Of a DNA stretch of 64,000 nucleotides, positions 50,501 through 62,500 are shown in pieces. The notes under the pieces were generated by a model. It saw only the letters and a program-made list of their open reading frames with translations. It ran no database searches and had not been told where the DNA came from. The stretch comes from Micropterix aruncella (Eukaryota; Arthropoda; Insecta; Lepidoptera; Micropterigidae). The stretch is taken from assembly GCA_944548615.1 (NCBI GenBank), contig OX155980.1, positions 42,922,601-42,986,600 of the forward strand, read 5' to 3'. Made by a program: the position numbers and the translations under genes. Numbering within the stretch: position 1 is the first letter of the stretch; every line of letters starts with the position of its first letter.

Positions 50501-53500
50501 ATTGTCTTAGATTAATCATTAAAAAAAACATTAAGGTAACAAACACATACAAACACATATACACACACATACACACATGTGAAAAATAGTCCAACTTACC
50601 TTTTATATGCGATTTATACTTTCGGAGTAACGAACTATAAAAGCAGTTCTTAGAGACTAATATAGTGTGACGAACTCACTGCTCGAAGGAAAATTACTCT
50701 ACATTTACTGGAACGGACTTCATCCAACATTATTACGTCTGCAGCTGTCATTTAAGCCAAGACAATTTGTTTGGCTTGGCACTAATCAATATTCACTACA
50801 AAATGTTTATAGTCTTTCTGCAAATGATCGAAGTACTGAAGAAAAGTTAATATGCAGAAAAGTTAAAACAATGCAATGAATCGTCCCAAATACGTCATTT
50901 TAAATACTACTTCTGTGAGCAGTAGACCTCGCGTCTATTAGAACCATTAAAACGGCCACCGACAGAAATGAAATTTTCCTGATTGACATTTTAATTCCCA
51001 CTGACATATTTCATATACATTTTCAAAAATATACTTTTTATGTCTGCTGGAGTTCTTCTTCATTTTGATATGTGACACGATCATTTAAAAAAATATTCTT
51101 TTATTCTTTCCTGTTAATACACACGTCTTTCCCTAAACGTATAACACATTTGATACGCATACGCTCTAAAAGCTATTTAGGAGAAAACTAAAGTTTACAT
51201 GGCATATAATCATATATTTACTATTTTAATAGAACCTTTCATATAATCCTGTGCCCCCTCCCCTATAACCTCCTTCAGTATTAATATTTACTCTTATTCC
51301 GATTCCCTCCAAAAATATTTATTATCTTTATAAGTAAATTATTATGTAGTCCTCATCTTTTTTATACGAATGCCTTAAAAAGGAGTGTAATGTTTTCAGG
51401 GTTCATGTATGTATGTTTTCTGTTTCTTTATTCCAACATAACTTCTAAATGCTTCAACCGATTTAGAAGTGTGAGGTATTGTTAAAATCGCTATGTCATC
51501 CCGGGTGTCATAGGATACCTAAACTATACAAATGTTAAATAAATAATCGTCCAAATGTCAATAATATATGATAAATACATCGTGTTTAGTATCAAATTAA
51601 GTATATTCCGAAAATATATACATTTATATAGATTAAAAAAGATATAGACTCCGAAAATATATGGATAGATACACAGACCAAAATAATCAATAAAAGAACG
51701 TGTTATTGGTTGAGTACCGAGGGCAACCGACTGCGTGCGGCGGCTGTGCGAGGCGCGAGGCTATATAAAGTATCACGACAGGCGCGCGATCGTTACGAGA
51801 TACCTGCCGCAGAGCGCGTAGACCTGGGCCCAGCTCACGAAAATTCCCACTAAAGGGCAATTGCCCAGCGGATGACGTAATGGGTCTTGGAAATGGCCCG
51901 TCGACTGACTCACAGAATGCGCAATCGTCTTTAAGCACTAGATGTTTATAGAGATAACATGCGTCAAAGCGACCGTAACGTTGCTTGAATTGAAAGTGAA
52001 ATTCGTTGCAACGAAGTACTTACTTATTCTCTAGAAAACGTGCTTTCCAGCGCGAGCAATTTGTTTCTAATAATCTATACTAATATTATAAAGAGGTAAA
52101 GTTTGTGAGGTTGTAGGAAGTAATCTCTGGATCTACTGAACCGATTTTACCAATGGAAAGCCACATTATTTGTGAGTGTCATAGGCTATATATTAATCCG
52201 AAAAATTAAAATACTTTTTCGTGGGAGTCGGATTTCCAAAGTAAGTCGGAAAAAACGGTCGAACGAAAAGGTTTCTAACTGACGCTGCCTTAACGATGAG
52301 AGATATATGATTTAGTCTAGATAAAAGTTGCAGAGCTTGATAATGCCTACAAAAAAGTCAGCGACAGCATATGTCTAATTTTTATATTTAAGTCACAAAA
52401 AGTAGTTTTTCAAATTAAAAAAATTATTTAAATCGTTAGGTCATGTTTATTGATCATATTATCAACAATTATGAATTATTACCAAAATAAGTAAATTTAT
52501 TGTCTCAAGTGTTTAAAACAAAAAACTTTTTCCTTTTACTGCATATAATTTCACTTTTACTGCATAAATGGTTAAAGAGATAAGACACTCACAAATAAGA
52601 CACTCACAAGAAGACACTCACAAATAACGGTAATATAGTCAAATTGGCATGCAAATACATACATACATATGCAGTAAAAATATAACCCTTCTTTTGGCAG
52701 TCAGGAAATAAATCATAGTTCTCAGTACTATCCAAACCACACTCATAATCTCATCACAGGTGAAAAGTTTTACCGCCCAACGAAGTGGGCACGGGTCAGC
52801 TAGTTATAAATACAATAGTTCCCTTTTTGTAACGACAGTCGTTTATTTTAATATCCGATCCTTGGTTCTGTTATGCTTGTTAATATTTTTTTCGTTGCGA
52901 ATGACTCACAATATATTATTATATTTACCCCTGCATATTTTGTGAATATTTTTATAGAAATATACCTTTTGTCTGCTCGATTTACTTTTTATTTTAATAT
53001 GTCAAATGATTTGATTCAATATTTTATATTTTATTCACCCCCCCTCCAAATAGCTTACATATTTTATAAAAACATGTTATTGCTCACTTTTCGTTTTAAT
53101 AAGTCACTGAATAATACGGCTGTTCTATTGCTCCAAGTCAAGAAGATATGTCGCTTAGCTTTGACTTTGAGTACGGAATAAACGGAAATTACACGGCCTG
53201 GAAACTTAGTCTGTAACACCATTGTTTCACGTGCTGTGTGGCAAGTCGCACCGTCTTGTTGAAAAAAATGTCCTCCATATTACATCCAATTGGGGCCACA
53301 AAAAATCCATTAATATTTCGCGATACTGCACTCCATTAACAGTTAGCACATATCCAGCCGCATTTTCAAAGAAATACGGCCCAATTACTCCGCCAGCCCA
53401 AAATGCACATCAAACAGTTACTCGCGGTGGATGCATTGGTTGTTTGAGTATACCACGAGGACTTTCAGCACCCCAAATCCGCTTATTTGCGTATTTACGT

Positions 53501-56500
53501 ATTTGCTTATTTACGTATCTGTCGAGTTGAAAATATGCCTCATTTGAAAAAATGATTTTCTTCGAAAAATTCGCATTAATTTGACGATGTTCCAAAACCC
53601 AATCAGCAAATTCACTGCGCTGCGCATGGTCCCTAGGCTTGATTTCTTGCACCAATTGAATCTTGTACGAGTACGAGTGCAAATGCAGATCTTTTACCAA
53701 AATTCGTTGCATAGTGCTTCTGGAAATGTTTAATTCTTGACCACGATGCCGAATGGAAGTTCCTGGTTTCTCGGCCACAGATTCTCTTACTGTGGCTACA
53801 TTTTCGAAAGACCGATAAGGACCACGACGAATAAAATCTCCTGATCCATCAGCGGAAATTTGGTCTCAAATTTTGTAATTAAATGCCTCACTGTCGATTC
53901 ATTTGGCGCATTATTGCGACCGAAAACTTGACGTAATTGGTAAACTGTTTTCGCAAAACTTTCACCATTTTTGTAATGTATTTTTACAATAATTAAACGT
54001 TGTTGGTTTAAATACTTCTCTATATTCTTAAATCGCGTGGTCTGTACGTGACAAGTGTAGAAAAAATTCACCGTTCAACTCATATTAACAAAATGGCGGC
54101 AAATTTAAATCCGGCTTGTTCTTGTTGAGACACCCTTTATCTATATATGTACCTACTCGTATATTAATTTAATTGTATTAATATTGCCGATGTAGCCTCA
54201 AACTCGTAACTAATCGCGAGACCGGAGTAATCTGGTCACAATTGGAATTACTACCTGGCTATCTCGCGGTTAAGGCGTTGCGCGTTGGTCTCTTACGGGC
54301 TTGTGGCGTAGCTAGAAGGTGGACTGTTTTGTCCCTAAGTCTTCTACGTAAACTTCCAGGGAGATAGAACGACTAATCGTTAAAACTTCCTGAGGTGACG
54401 GGCTCGCCCGCTGTAGTCGACAACTCAAGTTGCCGATGCATTCTTTTATATTTTAATTTTTCTATTTCATCGTCAACCAATTACTTCACCATACCATAAA
54501 ATACATAATACAGGCCATCTGGAAGAAATCTCTGGTAACTCCAATTCCAAAAGGTGGTGACAAACATGATATTATGCAGTACAGGCCTATCTCTAAGCTG
54601 AGTCTATTTGGTAAGATTTTCGAAAAATAATTACTACGTCGTTAACCACTCAAATGCAGCACGTTGTATCAACGGAACAGCATGGGTTTTTTCGTGGTAG
54701 AAGTGTTAACACAAATCTTATCGAATACACTGACTTTTTGTTGAATGCCCTTGATTCCGGATTCCAGGTTGATGCCGTGTATACTGATTTTTCTAAGGCT
54801 TTTGACAAAATTAGTCATTCTATCCTTATACAAAAACTTTCGAAATTCGGTATACACGGCGACCTGCTAAGATGGATCCAGTCCTATATAAACAATCGTA
54901 GTCAAGCCGTCGCCCTTAAAGGTTACCGCTCTTCGTTTCTTAATGTTTCGTCAGGAATTCCTCAGGGATCCCACCTTGGCCCTTTTCTATTTACTTTATA
55001 TTTAAACGATATTGGACTGTGTTTTAATAAGTCGCATCACTTGCTTTATGCAGACGATACAAAAATATTCAAAATTATTAAAGGTCTTGGTGATTGTGAA
55101 GATTTGCAACAGGATTTATTAAGCTTTGAGAACTATTGTAAGGATAATCAACTAATTTTAAATACGGATAAATGTAACGTCATAACATTCACCCGAAAGC
55201 ATCATCCAATTATTTATGATTACAAAATATCCAGTAATAACTTAACCCGAGTTACCAACATTCGTGATCTAGGCATTACCCTGGATTCCAAACTGCACTT
55301 TAACCTTCACATTGATAAGATCGTAGCTAAGGCTTTTAAACAACTCGGACTGATTCTGCGCATAAGTAAACCTTTTGCCAGAGGCAACACCATTAAAATA
55401 CTCTACAATGCATTTGTTCGTAGTGTCCTAGAATTCGGAAGTGTAGTTTGGAGTCCCCAGTATGCTGTTCACGTAGATAGGATTGAGAGGGTACAAAAGA
55501 AATGTTTAAAATCATTGGACTTTCGGACAGGTAGCCTCTGCACCGATTACGCAGAGAGAGTAACAACACACAAAATGCATTTTCTGTATTCAAGACGAAA
55601 ATTCTTAGACAGCATTTTCTTATATAAAATTATTCATAACCACATCAACTTTGCACCCCTTTTGGAAAAAATTCTTTTTAAAATCCCGCGGTCTTCCTCC
55701 TCACGTTCAAAAGATACTTTCTATATTCGCTCTTTTCATTCAAACTACGCAAAAAATACCTTCTTCAGACGCTCTTGCATGTGTTATAATGAAGTTTTGA
55801 ACGACATAGATATATTCTCAGTGTCATTAATTACTTTTAGGAAACAATTGAGTGATTTGTTGTTGCATTAGTTTTAGTTTACAGCCAATAATTTAGGTAC
55901 TCGTACTAAATGAAAACAGTTCGATCCGACTAGACATTTACATTGTTGTGGCTACATTTACAAGTTTTGTTAAAATTAATGGTAATGTAGGTCTATTTGT
56001 TTAAGTGTATTTGTAAAAACATTTGTTTATGACTGTTTTTTACCTAAATAAAAAAAAAAAAAAAATACAGACAAACTCCTTTCGATCTTTCTTTTCTTCA
56101 CTATTAGTTACTTTTTAATTAATTATAGATTAATTAAGAAATTGTTTATGAAGATTGTAGAACTAAAAATAATTATACTAGGAAATAAGTAAACGGCCTT
56201 ATAGTTTCTGTTTCAATGATTGATACCTGCAAAATATAATAGATTAAAGCTACGTTGTATGTTTTCCTTTAAATAAATAAATGAATAAATAGATATTGTA
56301 GTACCGTGTTTTGGTTGTCTTAGTATTCGTTTGTGGCCTGCTCCGACGACCCGATTCGAAAGGTGACAGCGGACGCGGCAGACGCGGCGCTCGCGACAGC
56401 GGCGCGGCGGTGGGCGGCGCGGTTGGCGCGCGAGGAGAAGGCGGCGCGCGTGGCGGTTGCGGCACTAGCGGCCGCGCTCGCCGAGTGCGAGTCGGGCGGC

Positions 56501-59500
56501 GAGCCGGCGCCGGCGGCCGGCGCAGGCTCCTCGCCGGCACCCGGCGCCGCCGGCGCGCACAGCCAGCACGGACCGCCTGCCAGCGCAGAGAGTCGCGCCG
56601 ACGAAGCGCGTGCCGCCCTCCGCCGCGCCGAGACGGCGGTCCTTCACTGCAAGGCAAAGCTCGACTGCCTACGAGAAGCCGGCCTTCCCTTAGATGAATG
56701 GCTGCGGGACGGAGCTGCAGGTACATTTATTTTTTGTAAGGGAAATGTACAGCGCTATAAGTTCCTAAATGATATTGCAAGTATGGGTAAAGTACGATTG
56801 CATATGGTATATTCGGATGGGGACGTTCTACACAACCGGCGCGGCGCTAGATCCCCTGTTAAAGCGCAGAAAGCTCTCCTAAGGGCCATGGCTAGAAAAC
56901 CACGTCGATATCCATCATACGACCTATTTACCGAGCTGAGATTTTTGGAAATTAAGCAAATTTATACAAAACTTTCCCTACTTTACTATCTCAACAATGA
57001 CCACAAAATTCTAATCAGAGGTTGTGCGTTCGCAAAACATTTAATAAAAAAAAATACAATTATACTTGCGCAAGGCATTTTACTTCAGTAACTCCTAAAC
57101 TTTATACTTACTTTCAGGATAATTTAAAACCATGCAGAAGTTTTCATATAAAAAAAGAAAAAAATCTTTTTACTGAATAAAACCGGCAGCGAAAATCTAT
57201 ATTAAATTACTGATACTATCATTTTAATTTATTATTATTATTCATTACTAATAAATAAGTACCTATGAAAATACAATAAGTCCTAGTATTGAAATAATTA
57301 CGTTGTAAATATTATAAGTAAATATATGTATAAATTTATATATGTGGAAAGAATAATAGATATCTATAATATTATCGTCAATTTAAATTTTGCAATAAAT
57401 TCTGAATATATTTTGGAAAAGATGAATGAAATTTAAAACTAGGTTCGTACCTGAAGTCATGTGTCCGTACAAAATTATTTCAGATTGCACACGACACTGC
57501 GAGAATTTTTCCAAATAAACAAAAGAAAAAATTGATCTTAACTTAGATTTATTTTTGAGATCCCTTTTTATTTCTTGGACTTGTAAATATGATATTTGCC
57601 ATCATAGAATCAGAACCGCGACTGCTTTTAAATTTTTAATATTCGAAAAACGCCATAATATGACCGATTTAGTGCTCCTATAAAAAAATAGTTACATTAT
57701 AAAGTGTATTGTCTTGTCATGTCACGAGTAGAAATCTTCGAAACCCTACTTTATAAATCACTTTTAGCGAGAAACAATACCTGATTTAATAGTGCCATCT
57801 CTCGTATATTTTGGCTGTTCATCAAACTTCATCTTGAAAATAATTTTATTTTACGTTAGGTTTTGCTGCTTTTGAGCAGCCTCCATTAATGTACCGTAAT
57901 TTGAAAAACCTTTATAATTGTATATACTATAGATTTTTCTTTAATTCAACCTTTCTATCGTTGTAAGTTACCGTTAAATTGTTTTTAAACGGGTATATTA
58001 ATTGTGTAGTAATATAAAAAGGATAATAATGTAGTCATGTAACTGCTTGTATATGTACATAATTTCTATGTATGTCACGACGAACAGGACTTTTGAATTA
58101 TTATGACATATTACAAGCTAATGTATTATTTATTTTGCAGAATGATAGTTCAATATTTTGAGACTGACGAACTCAGACACAAAAATAATGGTTACTCCTT
58201 CCTCCTTTTGGCAAGAACTAATCCTTTGTTAGAAATAAGAATAAATACTAATCCTTCGTTTATTTAGTAAAATTCTTCTAAACATACCATATGTATAAAA
58301 TAATAAAATAAACATAAAAAAGAGAAAATAAAATACAAATGTAAGCTTAAAATAAATAATAGTATACATACGTGTAAAAGATACCAATAAGTAGTACATA
58401 CATAAGTAAGTACATACATACATTTTACATTTAGTACTACGTATTTTTTGTGGACATTATAAAAAGAGTGACTTTTTGTGCCGACTAATCCTAGCAGGAA
58501 TGCAATTGCAGTTCATATATAATAATATGGTCAATGTCCACAAAAGTTGCACTAAAATTCCCCTATCATAATCTCCAGTAGTTAAGCCTAGGGCTTGACT
58601 GGATTTTATTCAAAAGTTGTATTTTAAAAATGGTTAATAAAAAAAATGTATTTTAAATATTTTGTTTGAGTACCGAATAACATAATATAATAAAGTTAAA
58701 CAAAACATCCGGTGTTGGCATAATAAAATGTGCTTGTTTTTTTCAGTGGGCACAGATGGCAGTTTGATGGAGGTGGGTGAGACGAGCGAGGCGGGCGACG
58801 CGACGGAAGCGTGCGAGTCGAGCGACGCTGGATCGGCGGGACGCGGCGCGGGAGGCGCGGCGGCGCGCGGCGACAGCGGCTCCGAGGCGGGCGGACTGGT
58901 GCGCGGCGCCGACGACGACTGGGACGAAGAAGACGAGGACAGCGAACCGCCGGCGGCCGCCTCGCCGCCCTCCGCCGCCGCCGCCGCCGCCGTCGCCATC
59001 GCTAGGACGTCCGTCACCGCGGCCCCCGGACAGACCTTTGGACGCTGCACCGTCTTATACAACTACACGGTAAGCCTTCTCCTTACTTTCGAGCCAAGAA
59101 CATTTGCATTCAAACAGAAAAGGTAGTCAGTGTCGCACTCAGAAATGATCAGAGGGAAGGGATAGGTTTGGTTAGGATGGGGGGGGGGGGGGGGGGGGGG
59201 CGAGGGGTACTAATGGTACTATAAGATAATTTGAAAAGGAGCATTTGACTGACGCGCAATAATCATCAAAAATATGTGACTAATAGGAGTAACATTACAT
59301 ATTTCAGTTCAATATATTTTTACTTGTATCGACATGATAATGAAAAATAGTTGATGATGAGGAATAGTTGATTGAGCTAGGAAGAAACGAAACGGAGAAA
59401 TTAGTTAATTATAGTGCTGTATAAGAATACCAAACTACATAAAATTACTACTTTTATGTATATATATAGATTATATGTATAAATGTATATTATGTATATA

Positions 59501-62500
59501 TGTGTATGTATATGTGTAGATGTATATGTTTATATGTGTATGTGTATATATGATTATTTAATATTATTATGTATATTATGTTACTAAATTATAAGTAGGT
59601 ATATGTAAAATTTGTGTAAATATAGAGCTACCACGTAAAGCAATGCTACATTATGTCACACTTACCAACTAAAAAAAAAAGGAAAAAAAGAATACATAAA
59701 AGTCTACCTTAGTACGGGCATTACTCCAGCAAGGTAGATTTTAATCTTATTAATCTAGTATTATAAATGTATGTGAAATATCAATAAATAATAATAAATA
59801 AATAATAAATCTCATCTACTTCAATTTTCAATGACTTCCATTATACCCTTATACCCTTAGTAGATACCTTTTACCTGCCGTATGTAAGTGATGCGATGCA
59901 CGATAATTATTTATTATGAAATAGCCATTGGTGTGTTGTTGTCTTCAACGATTTCACTAAGCAATCAATTTCCGCACTTCAAGAAGAGTTCTATATTCTA
60001 TTTACTTATCCGGAAGTTGTTCGCGCTACAATTTTAGTAACGAGATTGATCACATGGAGTTATAAAACATCAACCGAAAGTTTTTCTTTTAAATCAAAAT
60101 TAATTCTTCATCTCTAAAGTAATAACAAGGAGCTATAAACTTATGAACATATTTATAAAAAAAGACTTTAGATCAAAATCAACAATTTGTAAGATCATAC
60201 ATTCGCCACAAGTATTTTTGCAGTGCCTGGGGTCACACACTTTTTTGCACTACATAACGCTGTAAAATATTTTTTAATAATATATTTTGGTCATTTTACC
60301 CAGCATTTTTTTTCGGTTCTGTTTCGTCATTTCTATTGTGCTTGCTTTTTTTGGACTCCAATTACACGCTTCTTCTGTATCTTCTGTCTCATGCTCACAT
60401 TGTTTCATCGCCGCTTTCTTCATCTTCTTCTTCCTCACCAATCACACTATTATCTGATTTCATCTATCCATCTTGTTGTGATAAATTCATTTTCTGTTTT
60501 TTCCTGATAAAATATTTTTGTAACATTGTCACTTGACATCTTCGTGCGAAAAATACGTCATTTGTGAGAGACCGAATGGCTGCGCAATTGAGTTACGTAT
60601 TTAAATATTTTTACGAAGGTAGCTAGAGTTTTTAAAATATAATATTTTTTTATTTTCGCATTGGGTATAGTCACCAAAATCCACTCATATGCATAGTAAA
60701 CATCTCGTTCTCGGCGGTATTATAATGTAGTCGACAAAAAATATATGTTGTTTTTTTATTATATTTTTGATTCAAAATAGTTGGAGTTGTCGGTTTTGAG
60801 ATATCACGACATTTCGTAATGCTACAGCCAATGTCGGACAATTTTCAAAAACCGACTAACTGTCAGTTATTAAATAAAGATGTTACTGTATTTTAATTAC
60901 TGTAATATGAATTTCTTATACAGGCTCAGAATCATGACGAATTGACCGTGGTGGAGAATGAGCAGCTGGATTTGGTGGAAGCGGTTGAAGACGGGGAGGC
61001 GGCAGGCGGCTGGCTCAGGGCACGAAATCATCGCGGAGTCGAGGGTCTTGTGCCCCTCAACTACCTCGACCTATTTCAGGTTGGTTTAGAGATAGTAATA
61101 TGTATTAGGCATTATTGGAGCAATACGTCTGAAATACGGAATAGGTAATGAAATATGAAAGCGTTATTTCAGTAAGAGATTTATTTCCCATTGATGAAAT
61201 TACAGGTAAATCTCCAAATCTTGAGATTGTCTAGTTTCCGCCACTAATTTATAGGAAAGTTAGTTCTAGACGTGTCGCATAGATTTTGGGTAAATAACAT
61301 TATTTCTTGCATAGCCGAGCGTTGTTAATTTATGTAAAGATTGGTTATATTTCTCGTATTGTAATGATGAAAAGCAATATTCACAGAGAAGACTCTATGT
61401 AGGTGTCTACGAGCGTGGCAGCTAATGGTTTCTGTGCAGCTTGGGCCATATGATCTGCTCGTTATCTTTGGTCGGCTCAACTCACGGTTCAGCCCACATC
61501 TGGTAGCATCCTCGAAGAGGGTTGAATTTGGTATGGACTTAGTTCCCCTTTCACGGCAAGTGAATCAGATCCACTGGGGGACGACTTTCAGGCGCTGCTG
61601 GGCGGTTTGGGGGGAGGTCGAGAGTGTTTGATCCTTCTCCCTGAAATTTGGAAAATTGTATTTTTTTTCTCTCAAAAAAGCGAAGCAAGTAAAGCGAAGC
61701 TTTATAAAAATTTACAAATTTCAAAAGGACGAATTAAATATTGTCGGGCGATATTACGAAACGTCATCATACAAACGAGCTAATTCTTAACTTGACTAAT
61801 TCTATCGTTGTCGTGTTTCAATAATATCCGACCAAATATCGATTAAATAATGGTCAATATATTTTGCATAAATCTCCCAAGAAAAAGCACTTCGAAATGT
61901 CAACAAAGACAGGTTACAAACCAAAAAATGACAATGTGAGTGAGATGTTAAACGTATTTTAAAATGACCATCGTGACGGTTATTTTGACCATCTTTAATA
62001 CGTTAATGATCGGCTTTGCCTGAGATTCAAAAATTCAAAGTAGGTACCTTCGCTCCAAATTTTAATCACATCGACGTGTGTAAAAAAAAAGTAGTTATCT
62101 TGCAAGAAGACTGAATTTAAATTTATAAACGTTTTGAATTGGGAATCCTTAATCTCAGATCAATTATAACGTCCTCACGAAATATTTAATTTTTCATAAT
62201 ATTCGTGCATAATCAAGCCACCTTTTTCTGACTATAACCTTGTAGTCTTGAGCGGGTGTTACCCTGCCATATAGAGAAGAATAAACACAACGTTACCATC
62301 GGTAAAATTTCTGCTGGTTGACCTTTAGTAAAAAATACTTGTTTCTACAGAAAATGCCTGACTAGTTGCTCTGGTTAACCAATAAAATCGTACCCTCTTC
62401 CTGCCTCCTACAGCTTTCAAGGTCAAGGAAGTTTTAACTATTAATATCAATAAACATCCATATAAAAAACTAACGAAAGTCTCCCCTCTCATCAACACTA

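Noticed and set aside
56250..56726. 158-codon minus-strand frame opposite nwk exon 8
   Set aside because: Antisense of GC-rich coding DNA; low-complexity Arg/Pro/Ala only.
56721..57091. Extension of nwk exon 8 reading frame past its donor
   Set aside because: The phase-1 donor joins perfectly to exon 9; downstream residues have no family similarity.
59179..59200. Poly-G run as a possible G-quadruplex regulator
   Set aside because: A plain homopolymer of this kind may be slippage or sequencing noise; no further support for function.
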